This document shows positions 43,069-50,016 of a stretch of 64,000 nt of DNA, piece after piece. The number at the start of each line of letters is the position of its first letter. Within the stretch, counting starts at the first letter, position 1. The stretch spans positions 1 through 64,000 of the forward strand of contig NZ_FNAU01000013.1 in the NCBI RefSeq assembly GCF_900102025.1. The letters run 5' to 3'. The notes beneath the pieces are model-generated. The model saw only the letters and a list, made by a program, of their open reading frames with translations. It did not search any database and had not been told where the DNA came from. The position numbers and the translations under genes are program-made. This DNA comes from Actinobaculum suis. GTDB lineage: Bacteria > Actinomycetota > Actinomycetes > Actinomycetales > Actinomycetaceae.

Positions 43069-43842
43069 ATGATCTGGGTGGGAACCAGTTGGAAAATGAA
43101 TGGCACGCTCAGCTTTGCGCGTGAGTACGCGGAAAGTTTGGCGGGCGCGGGCATGGAAGCATACGTGCGGGCAGGAGTTCAGCCTTTTGTGATCCCGCCT
43201 TTCACCGCGCTCAACACCGCTGCGAAGGCGCTTGCCGAAACCCCGGTTTTGGTGGGCGCACAAAACGCTCACTGGGAAGATGCGGGTGCGTGGACGGGTG
43301 AGGTTTCCATGCCGCAAGCTGCCGACGCCGGGGCACGCATTATCGAAATGGGACATTCGGAACGCCGCGAATGGTTTGGCGAAACCGACGAAACCGTGAA
43401 CCTCAAGGCCAAAGCCGCCCTACGCCACGGCCTCATCCCGCTCATCTGTTTCGGGGAACCCGCCGAAGTTTTCGAAGCCGGGGAAACCTTGCCTTTCATT
43501 TGTTCCCAGATCGACGCCGCCCTCGCCGGCTTGCCCGCAGTTGGCGAAGGTGAAACCGGGCCGCGTATTTTGCTCGCATATGAACCTATTTGGGCGATTG
43601 GTGAGCACGGCCGCCCGCCGGCCCGCGAAGATTTAGTGACAACTTTCGCCGCGCTGGCCGAACGGTACGGCGAACGGGTAACCGCGATCCTCTACGGCGG
43701 TTCGGTTAACCACGCCAATAACCAGGACATTCTGAGCATCCCGGGCGTAGGCGGACTATTCATTGGGCGTTCTGCGTGGACCGCGGAAGGCTATTTGAAG
43801 AACCTCGAACTGGCCCGCGAATACCAAGAACAGCGCGGGTAG
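43069..43842 (+). CDS. lerI: TIM-like isomerase, probable L-erythrulose-1-phosphate isomerase
   Basis: 257 residues; ATG 43069 after gggagg. Triosephosphate-isomerase fold with all catalytic residues: Lys of TSWKMNG, His of EMGHSERREWFGET, Glu of LAYEPIWAIG, and the phosphate loop LYGGSVNHAN. The shift to TSWKMN and the C4-kinase/RpiB neighbourhood point to LerI, which converts L-erythrulose-1-P to D-erythrulose-4-P, rather than glycolytic TIM, which is normally next to gapA/pgk. It ends the operon. Confidence 0.82.
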   Translation: MIWVGTSWKMNGTLSFAREYAESLAGAGMEAYVRAGVQPFVIPPFTALNTAAKALAETPVLVGAQNAHWEDAGAWTGEVSMPQAADAGARIIEMGHSERREWFGETDETVNLKAKAALRHGLIPLICFGEPAEVFEAGETLPFICSQIDAALAGLPAVGEGETGPRILLAYEPIWAIGEHGRPPAREDLVTTFAALAERYGERVTAILYGGSVNHANNQDILSIPGVGGLFIGRSAWTAEGYLKNLELAREYQEQRG

Positions 43843-43849
43843 CCGGCTC

Positions 43850-43945
43850 CGTGCCGGCTGGGCTGGGGCGGCTCGCGCCGGTTCGGCTGGGATGGTTCGC
43901 GCCGGTTCGGCCGGGATGGTTCGCGCCGGTCTGGCTGGGGCCAGA
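43850..43945. repeat. 24-bp tandem repeat after lerI
   Basis: ggttcggctgggatggttcgcgcc-type units are repeated about four times with a few substitutions, starting just after the lerI stop. No coding function is visible. Confidence 0.75.
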
Positions 43946-43971
43946 GAAGCGGTGCCGCTTGGGGCACGGGT

Positions 43972-44598
43972 TTAGTCAGCAATAACGATTTCGGTGGCGC
44001 CGGCGCCGCGTAATTCTTTGAGCGCGGCGGCCGACGCCGCATCCGTTGTAATCAAAGTCCACGATTCTGGAAAACTCGCCCAGTGCTCGGCCGGTGGATA
44101 CTGGGCAGCGGCCGGTCCGTCTGCGAGCCCAGGGGAGTTGAGGGTGCAGGCATCGGCGAGGATGAAGATCTTTTCAGCATGTGCCAACAAGAGGGACTTC
44201 ATGCGGGCCTCGGCCGCGCTTTTACAGGCAATCCCGCGTGCCGGATCCAGATGGACGGCGTCGATAAACGCATAACGAGGCCGCTTGCGCGTGCTCCGCG
44301 CGTTATCGAGCCGCCGCAAAATTTGGGCGAACTCGCGTTCGGCACCAGCACCGTACAGGAAAGCGAAAGCGAGGCGCGGGAAGCGGCGTAACACCGGGCC
44401 ACCGCTGTTTGTTATTACATAGACGCGGAAGCGGAGCTTTTGGCGCAGTTCAATTGCTACTTGCTGGGTGGCGGCATTCGTATCTAGAAAAACTATGGCA
44501 TTGTCCCGCACGTAGGCAACGGCCGCGCGCGCCATTGTGCGCCGCCGCGCCCAAATCCCTGGCCGAGCCGCGAGGGCAGAGTGCATAGCTGATGCCAT
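43972..44598 (-). CDS. DeoR-type sensor domain protein without an HTH
   Basis: 208 residues; ATG 44598 after aaagga. The sequence corresponds to the C-terminal sugar-phosphate-sensing (DeoRC) domain: DNAIVFLDTNAATQQVAIEL, the YVITNSG segment, and EARMKSLLLAHAEKIFILAD near the effector loop. The N-terminal DeoR winged HTH (about 55 residues) is absent, yet the gene has its own ribosome site. The first 30 residues are Ala/Arg-rich. It may be a truncated regulator or a ligand-binding modulator. It is convergent with lerI. Confidence 0.65.
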   Translation of the reverse strand: MASAMHSALAARPGIWARRRTMARAAVAYVRDNAIVFLDTNAATQQVAIELRQKLRFRVYVITNSGGPVLRRFPRLAFAFLYGAGAEREFAQILRRLDNARSTRKRPRYAFIDAVHLDPARGIACKSAAEARMKSLLLAHAEKIFILADACTLNSPGLADGPAAAQYPPAEHWASFPESWTLITTDAASAAALKELRGAGATEIVIAD

Positions 44599-44639
44599 CG
44601 CATCCTTTCGGTCGGGAACGGACTAAAAACTTCCGCACG

Positions 44640-44800
44640 TATATTATCGCGGGCCAGCCTGGCGCGTGGGCTGGATAGGCTGGATTGGCAGTGCGGGCCA
44701 GGTAGCCGGGGCTAAGCCACCGGGGCCAAGTCACCGGGGCCGGGCGCCCAGTGCGGGAGGGCTGGATTCGCGGTGCGGGCCAAGTAGCCGGGGTTTGCCG
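44640..44800. repeat. Decayed tandem repeat upstream of the DeoR-like gene
   Basis: Units related to ggctggattggcagtgcgggccaggtagccgggg recur (for example 44680-44712 and 44761-44793), with shorter caccggggccaagt copies between. No coding function. Confidence 0.6.
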
Positions 44801-44898
44801 GCGTCGCCCTGCACTCGCAAGCAACCAACCTCGGGCAAAACCAACACCAAATGGCCAATACGCTGCCAATACGCCTAAATGGCCTATACGCAGCAAAA

Positions 44899-44943
44899 CA
44901 CGCGAGCGAAAACAAGTTTCGAAAACTTGGATCCGCTCGCGTG
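44899..44943. repeat. Compound stem-loop
   Basis: cacgcgagcg (44899-44908) and cgctcgcgtg (44934-44943) are exact inverted repeats enclosing a second dyad, caagttt/aaacttg. No T run follows. A palindromic repeat or a regulatory structure is possible. Further along, gatatcgtttcgctgc is tandemly duplicated (around 45010-45042), and a tgttttgctgt-type repeat fills 45093-45134. Confidence 0.5.
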
Positions 44944-45136
44944 CTCGCCACAAATGCTGGCTACCGAAAACCTTAGTTTCGCGCCGCAACGTTAGTCTTG
45001 TGAAACCTCGATATCGTTTCGCTGCGATATCGTTTCGCTGCGGCGGTACTTTCGTGGCGCGCAGCTTGCTTTGCGCCACGACTGCTACGGTTTTACTGTT
45101 TTGCTGTTCTGCTGCTTTGCTGTTTTGCGGTTTTAT

Positions 45137-45700
45137 TTAGCGTGCGTTTTCGAGCACGAGGTCGCTGAAACGGGCAATGTAATCGCGCAGGAACTTTTCG
45201 GTGCGTTCCACCAGTGTGCCGTCCTCATTGAAGAGCGTGGGCGATTGGCCGAGGAACACTTCCGGCTGGCCCGGGAACTTCATGTCGAAGTAGGAGAGCG
45301 CCAACCGCAGGTTCTTCTGCGCGCTGTAACCACCCATGCGGCCCACGGAATGGCTGATCAACCCGGCCGGAAGGTTCTTCCACGCAACGTCACTATTTGG
45401 CTTGGAGCCGATATCCACAGCGTTCTTCAGGCACGCGGGAATCGTCCGGTTGTTTTCCGGGGTTACGAACAAGACGCCGTCAGACGCCTTGATGGTCTCG
45501 CGGAACTCGGTATATTCCGCAGGTAGTTCGACGTCGGTTACCTCCGGATCGTCGTATTCGAAGTTATACAGGGGAAGATTGCCAATCTCCACGATCGAAG
45601 CTTCCACGCCTTCCGGGAAGTAATCGAGAACGATATTAGCAATGCGGCGCGCATACGAGGCACGGCGCAGACTTCCTACCAGAACACTGACCTTGGCCAT
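45137..45700 (-). CDS. NADPH-dependent FMN reductase (flavodoxin-like)
   Basis: 187 residues from ATG 45700 with ggaggg 8 nt upstream. Flavodoxin fold with the FMN phosphate loop GSLRRASYARRIA, the PENNRTIPACLKNAVDIGS motif (family PExNxSxPxxLKNxxD) and SVGRMGGYSAQKNLRLAL. Such enzymes reduce FMN, quinones, azo dyes or chromate in the cytosol. It is monocistronic; a tandem repeat abuts its stop. Confidence 0.9.
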   Translation of the reverse strand: MAKVSVLVGSLRRASYARRIANIVLDYFPEGVEASIVEIGNLPLYNFEYDDPEVTDVELPAEYTEFRETIKASDGVLFVTPENNRTIPACLKNAVDIGSKPNSDVAWKNLPAGLISHSVGRMGGYSAQKNLRLALSYFDMKFPGQPEVFLGQSPTLFNEDGTLVERTEKFLRDYIARFSDLVLENAR

Positions 45701-45715
45701 TGACGTTCCCTCCAT

Positions 45716-46135
45716 CAGTCAATTTTTCATTTATCCCGACTCTAGCAACAACGCGAGCCGGCGTTAAGAGGGCAAAGCGAGCAGAGAAATTAGCGGGCTG
45801 TTGCACTCTGGTGAACGGCGCTAAATTCTCGCACGCCCAATAAGGTCACGCGCGCTTAGTAGAAGCTCGCGCCGCTTTCGAAAACTGCAATCTCTTCAGA
45901 AGTGGGGCGCAAAGCGGCGTGCCGAGCAGTGGTGCTGCTTAGTGCGCCCGCGATCACAGTGCGCATCTAAACCCATTAGTGAAGTATTTTGACGCGACGA
46001 CTGTAGATCCGGTGTCGGTGTTTAGGGAGGGATAAGCGGTGGCGGTGCGTGTTTGCATGAATGCTTGCTAGAAAAATTATGTGGGGTGTACCATAAGGCA
46101 ACCTGTAAGTTTCATATTTTATTGGAGGGCTTATA
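45716..46135. other. Non-coding region upstream of the secreted phospholipase-like gene
   Basis: No gene is visible. It may carry the promoter for 46136: ttgcta (46066-46071) and taccat (46090-46095) with an 18-nt spacer are a reasonable candidate. The segment gggctgttgcactctgg near 45797 resembles ends of insertion sequences, but no transposase remains. Confidence 0.3.
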
Positions 46136-46984
46136 ATGGGTTGGAAAATTTGGACCACGGCCTTTAGTGCCGTCGCTTTTATTTTGGCGCCGATCCCCAT
46201 TCCCGAGGCGCCTCCCCCTCAGGGTGGACAGGCGGAGCAGTCGTACACTAATGCAGTTAGTTCGGGTGTTGGTTATGAAGAGTATGCCGAGGCTTTGCAT
46301 CTTCGTTTGGATGGTGAAACCGTAGCTACCGCGCCGGAAGAGTATGCCTTGAGCCTGCCTGCCACTATTAGTGCCGACAACGGTGTTGGGAAAGTGGTTC
46401 TAAAGGACTGGCAAGGCTACGTTTATGCTCTAGATGAAGCGTCTCAAGCGTTGTATATCTCAAACTCCGATAAAAGTTTGGTGGGGGTGGCTGAAGGCTT
46501 CTACGCGAAAACCGAAGATGGTGCTTCTTGGCCAGCCAATGTCGAGTTGGAAGATGGGGTCTTAATCCTAACTACGGATGAGGAAAAACCCATTTCTTTC
46601 AGTTATGAGTACGTGGACGCTACGATTCCGACGAGTGCGCTTCCGCAGGGAACTGATAGGGCCAGTCTTGTAAGGGTTCCACGTGGGTATGTATATAATC
46701 CGAGTCTTGGTTCTTTGCATGACTACTGCACGAATTCGCCAGATGAATTCCCGAACCCCTTTGGACCCAATGCCGACTTCAGAGGGCCGTGCGCGATTCA
46801 TGATATGTGTTATGAGAGTAAGGGGTGCGCTTCTAAACGGTGCGATTCGGCATTGCTGGCAAATATGCGAAACAACTGTCGGGTGACCTACGCCGGGGGA
46901 GCAACTCTGGCATCCTGCCTGGCGACGGCAAGGGTTTACTACGGTGCGGTCACCGTCGTACATACCTTTAATAGCTGTGCTTAG
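46136..46984 (+). CDS. Secreted phospholipase A2-like protein
   Basis: 282 residues; ATG 46136 after ttggaggg. A hydrophobic N-terminus (residues 5-22, WTTAFSAVAFILAPIPIP) suggests export. Residues about 30-180 are a beta-rich unassigned segment (SADNGVGKVVLKDWQGYVYAL). The C-terminal 90 residues carry the PLA2 active-site motif FRGPCAIHDMCYE, with the catalytic His-Asp pair, followed by paired cysteines (KGCASKRCDSALLANMRNNC) as in prokaryotic secreted PLA2 domains. It probably cleaves phospholipids outside the cell. A small membrane protein is encoded 12 nt downstream and could protect the producer or assist export. Confidence 0.75.
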   Translation: MGWKIWTTAFSAVAFILAPIPIPEAPPPQGGQAEQSYTNAVSSGVGYEEYAEALHLRLDGETVATAPEEYALSLPATISADNGVGKVVLKDWQGYVYALDEASQALYISNSDKSLVGVAEGFYAKTEDGASWPANVELEDGVLILTTDEEKPISFSYEYVDATIPTSALPQGTDRASLVRVPRGYVYNPSLGSLHDYCTNSPDEFPNPFGPNADFRGPCAIHDMCYESKGCASKRCDSALLANMRNNCRVTYAGGATLASCLATARVYYGAVTVVHTFNSCA

Positions 46985-46996
46985 TTGGAGGTAGAG

Positions 46997-47371
46997 ATGT
47001 GTAAGAAGCAAACTCCTCTCGTCTGTGTAGTTTTATTAATCCTTTGCTTTGTAGCTCTTGAAGTGTACGCGGCTTCGTCGCAGGGTACGTACAGTACGCG
47101 GTATTGGTTAGCGTTTGTGGTCGGGGCGGTTTTGGTAAGTATCTGCCTGTTGAGCCTGCTGTCCGGGTGGAAAGTCCGAGGTAAAAGTGCTACGGGAGTA
47201 CTTCACGTGCTCGGTAATGTTCTAATCATTTGCGGAGTGGTAGAGTTTATCTTTACTGCGCTCACTAAGCCTACTGCTATCGATTTGGTAGGCCTGGCGT
47301 TGATCACGGTCGGGGTGGTCGTGACGCTAGTTACGGCTGTGGTTATAGTGAGGGGGCCAGGCGCGGTTTAA
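46997..47371 (+). CDS. Small polytopic membrane protein, partner of the PLA2-like protein
   Basis: 124 residues from ATG 46997 (ggagg 6 nt upstream). Four hydrophobic segments: about 7-26, 38-57, 70-91 and 97-117. No recognised family. Its tight linkage to the secreted PLA2-like gene suggests a paired role such as immunity, anchoring or secretion; unproven. A hairpin terminator follows at 47391. Confidence 0.6.
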   Translation: MCKKQTPLVCVVLLILCFVALEVYAASSQGTYSTRYWLAFVVGAVLVSICLLSLLSGWKVRGKSATGVLHVLGNVLIICGVVEFIFTALTKPTAIDLVGLALITVGVVVTLVTAVVIVRGPGAV

Positions 47372-47390
47372 TTTCATCAGGTGTTTTGTA

Positions 47391-47441
47391 GGTTGAGTGG
47401 GTTGACTGACGAATTGCGCTTCAACCCACTCAACCATTTTG
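47391..47441 (+). terminator. Terminator of the PLA2-like operon
   Basis: ggttgagtgggttga (47391-47405) pairs with tcaacccactcaacc (47421-47435), followed by attttg. A strong stem of about 15 bp. Confidence 0.85.
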
Positions 47442-47583
47442 TGGGGGTAATAATAAGGTTAGGACCTAACCCCAGTAGGAGTTAACGTTGTTTATTCCAA
47501 TGAAAAAGACTTGAGGACCTGACCCCCTGTTGGTGGACATAGGCTAGCCCCGGCGTTCAGCCGGAGAAAGGTACTCTTCTACC

Positions 47584-47886
47584 ATGTCCTGTAAAATATA
47601 ATCCGCGCAGTTCAAGAAAGACGCGGTAGCCGCGTATGAGTCCAGCGAGGCTTGGGTGGCGCAGGTTGCTTTTGATCTGGGAATTAATCGTAATTCGCTG
47701 CCAAACTGGGTAAACCAGTTTGGCACCGGGGTGCGGGCCAGGCGGCGCAAAGAAGCAGAGGCGGCGCGGGTTTTATCTGAAGCAGAGAGAATCCGACAAC
47801 TCGAAAAGGAAAACGCGCTTTTGAAAGAAGAACGCGATATTTTGCGCAAGGCGGCGCAGTATTTCGCGAAGGAGATGGGCTTGTGA
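47584..47886 (+). pseudogene. IS3 orfA (HTH protein) with a nonsense codon
   Basis: From ATG 47584 the frame reads five codons and then TAA at 47599-47601, where related OrfA proteins have Tyr in the conserved ...KYSAQFKKDAV start. After the stop the frame continues intact: SAQFKKDAVAAYESSEAWVAQVAFDLGIN (HTH) and the leucine-zipper-like LEKENALLKEERDILRKAAQYFAKE to 47886. Only this nonsense change disrupts it unless a downstream start is used. Confidence 0.75.
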
Positions 47887-48161
47887 TCCGCTTCAAGTTC
47901 ATCGAGGACCACCGTACTGAGTTCTCAGTCAAGCGGATGTGTACCGTACTGAAAGTAAGGCGTTCTTCCTACTACAAGTGGGCCGCAAATGCGGCCCGGC
48001 GCGAGCAACAGATATACGCTGACGGGCTGTTAGAAGACGAGATGTTCGACGACCCTGCCCACGCGTCGCACTGCCTGCGACTGTGGTCAAAGCGTTACAA
48101 AACGCATCATCCTCAATCAAGCCTAGGATTTATCCCACCGACTGAGTACGCCAACCAATGA
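47883..48161 (+). pseudogene. IS3 orfB (DDE transposase) with a large internal deletion
   Basis: The frame encodes the N-terminal 50 or so residues of OrfB (RFKFIEDHRTEFSVKRMC, RRSSYYKWAANAARREQQ) joined to its last 20 (YKTHHPQSSLGFIPPTEY), with the DDE catalytic core, normally about 200 residues, missing. It remains in frame. It overlaps orfA by ATGA-like geometry, as is usual for frameshifted IS3 transposases. Confidence 0.8.
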
Positions 48162-48424
48162 CACCAAACCCAGCAAGGCACTCAAACCGACCGGTCCTAG
48201 AAACTAGCCCGGCCCACCTAAACGCCCCAAAGGGATCATATTAGCCGCTTGGTAAAACAAAAGGGGCGCCTCACGCCAGCCAGCAGAGGCGGTAGTGCGG
48301 CATCAGGTTTGTTGTCAAATTGTTGCAACCCTGGCTGGATTTAGTGAGTTTCGCAACATACAATTTACGAACAGGTGGTTTCCGGTGGGAGGAATGTTAC
48401 TCCCAGACGATGAGGTCTAGAAAC
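48162..48424. other. Non-coding DNA between the IS remnant and the next secreted-protein gene
   Basis: No gene. It contains short inverted segments (aggggcgcc...ggcgcctc region around 48262-48275) and AT-rich DNA (tgttgtcaaattgttgcaaccc) that may hold a promoter for 48425. Confidence 0.3.
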
Positions 48425-48940
48425 ATGAAAAAATTTGGTTCCATTATTCTAAGTTTGGTGATTTCCGCAATGCTGTTTCCCCCTTGGTCGAAAGCAAGTG
48501 CTGAAGAGCGAGGAGACGGGACAGCGAATCGGATAGCTGAGCATGTGATTGTGCCGGATCCTGCGGTGCTAAACGATCCGATCGCATATTACATGGAAGG
48601 TCGTGGGGGTAGCAGGAAGGAGGTGTCCCGTATGAAGCGATTGCCATGGCATTCATGCACAGCGCCTCCCGGTGTCTGGGTTACCTGCAGCGATCGTATC
48701 GGGCATTTCGGGTACCACGGGAAGGTTATGAGTTTTAGCTGGAATGTCCATTGGACATCTAGTTCCAGCGCAACGGTTCAGGTCCAGGGGTTCAATTCTG
48801 CGGGAAAGGCCGTCTGGTATGGGGCGGGGATTGGTAAAAGTGGTAGTGCAAGTGTTCCTTGGGGAAATGTGCTTGCGAATAAGAAAGTGAAGGTGCGGTC
48901 AATTCACGTGCCAGCCGGCGTTACAGTCCAGTGGCAGTAG
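48425..48940 (+). CDS. Small secreted protein of unknown function
   Basis: 171 residues from ATG 48425 after gatgagg. A clear signal peptide (MKKFGSIILSLVISAMLFPP, cleavage near SKASA-E at about residue 26) leads to a polar region and a C-terminal domain of about 90 residues with two Cys (HSCTAPPGVWVTCSDR), aromatic and Gly/Ser-rich beta-type repeats (SFSWNVHWTSSSSATVQVQG), ending VTVQWQ. I do not recognise the family. It is followed directly by a lipoprotein and a membrane protein, in parallel with the PLA2-like unit upstream of the IS remnant. Confidence 0.6.
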   Translation: MKKFGSIILSLVISAMLFPPWSKASAEERGDGTANRIAEHVIVPDPAVLNDPIAYYMEGRGGSRKEVSRMKRLPWHSCTAPPGVWVTCSDRIGHFGYHGKVMSFSWNVHWTSSSSATVQVQGFNSAGKAVWYGAGIGKSGSASVPWGNVLANKKVKVRSIHVPAGVTVQWQ

Positions 48941-48944
48941 GGCA

Positions 48945-49649
48945 ATGAGAAGGGGTGTCGAGTTCGGGGATGGTCAAGCGTGGTACTTTGCGGTTATCGC
49001 AATTTCCGCGATCTTGGTTTTTGCTACAGGCTGTATGCGGCAGGAGTCTGTCGATTCGGAGGCGTTGTATTCATATGTTGAAGACACTCGTGAATGTGCG
49101 GGCTTTTTGAAGGTGGAGTCGGAACTTGGTGTTCGGGGTCCTATTGTGGGCTTTGACTGCTTTGATGAGAGTGGCCGGTTATTGTATGTTTTCAGGCAAA
49201 CAGATGATGCTATTGCCCTTTCTGAGTCAGGAATCCAGTGGGCGTTGGATGATGATAAGAAAGTTCTCTTTCACTCTGACGGTTGGTATCTACTGACGAC
49301 AGAGCGACTGTCTGGAGAACTTTCCAATGCGTTTCCGGCTTTGGGTGATGCTAGGAAGCTGAAACCGTTCGGCGAGTCCTTCGATAAAGCGGCCATTGAT
49401 GGTTCGGAAATGGATTGCTTGGCCGATGTTGCTGGGATGGTCTTCGACTATGCCTATTACGAAGCACCAATGGACGTCGGGATAACCGATGAGGTAAAGC
49501 GCGCATTAGAAAAAAGTTATCCTAAAGAGATTCGCGAAGTTCTTCAAAAAGAATACGGCGAGGCAGATTCGCTACTCTTTACAGAGCTCGGGAACCGGGC
49601 AAGTGAGCTTAATTGCATATGTAAAGACGGGAGAGGTCTCTATGAATAA
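48945..49649 (+). CDS. Lipoprotein of unknown function
   Basis: 234 residues; ATG 48945, four bases after the preceding stop. A transmembrane stretch (residues 13-28) ends in FATGC, an acceptable lipobox with Cys at about residue 30. The mature part is acidic (LYSYVEDTRECAGFLKVESE, FDCFDESGRLLYVFRQTDD) with four further Cys, possibly disulphide-bonded. No family recognised. Probably exposed on the cell surface and cotranscribed with its neighbours. Confidence 0.6.
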   Translation: MRRGVEFGDGQAWYFAVIAISAILVFATGCMRQESVDSEALYSYVEDTRECAGFLKVESELGVRGPIVGFDCFDESGRLLYVFRQTDDAIALSESGIQWALDDDKKVLFHSDGWYLLTTERLSGELSNAFPALGDARKLKPFGESFDKAAIDGSEMDCLADVAGMVFDYAYYEAPMDVGITDEVKRALEKSYPKEIREVLQKEYGEADSLLFTELGNRASELNCICKDGRGLYE

Positions 49650-49974
49650 GCCATCTACATATCGTTCTTTGGCGAAGGCGCTGGCCGTTATCGCCGTGGT
49701 ACTTTTCGTGCTCTACATTGTGATACAGATGTATCAGGCTAACTGGTGGATTGCCATCGATCGCCCGGGCGACCCGATCGGCGCGTGGCTCCTAACCGCG
49801 TTGTTCTTCTTGGTAACGGGGATCGCCTCACCCACAGCGGCGGTGCTTAGCGGCATTGGGGCTTTCGTGTTCATACGTCTCGCCGCTGCGCATGAGTACG
49901 CCGCCGTCAGCAAATCCGTCACCAAAGGATCGGCTGTCGTCAACGAACCGGCCACCAACCCGTCTGCAAGCTGA
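49642..49974 (+). CDS. Small membrane protein
   Basis: 110 residues from ATG 49642 (agagg 5 nt upstream), overlapping the lipoprotein stop by 8 nt. Two main hydrophobic segments (about 11-31 and 47-82, the latter possibly two helices) and a polar C-terminal tail. Function unknown; translational coupling links it to the lipoprotein. Confidence 0.55.
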   Translation: MNKPSTYRSLAKALAVIAVVLFVLYIVIQMYQANWWIAIDRPGDPIGAWLLTALFFLVTGIASPTAAVLSGIGAFVFIRLAAAHEYAAVSKSVTKGSAVVNEPATNPSAS

Positions 49975-50004
49975 GCCAGAGACGCAGGAACCCTTGGCCT
50001 CATC

Positions 50005-50016
50005 TACAATCTCGGC
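50005..50016 (+). promoter_or_regulatory. Promoter implying a leaderless fhs transcript
   Basis: tacaat (50005-50010) is a good -10 hexamer and ends 6 nt before the ATG at 50017; no Shine-Dalgarno site is present. Transcription would start at or next to the A of ATG. Confidence 0.55.

Larger units (their letters stand above)
47513..48161 (+). mobile_element. Decayed IS3-family insertion sequence
   Basis: Two overlapping transposase frames in the orfA/orfB arrangement of IS3 elements are present, both broken (see the two pseudogene entries). The left end is probably near gaggacctgaccccctg (47513-47529); I find no matching right inverted repeat before 48424, so the right end seems lost. The palindrome ggttaggacctaacc (47457-47471) lies just outside. 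The element separates two sets of secreted/membrane protein genes. Confidence 0.75.
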
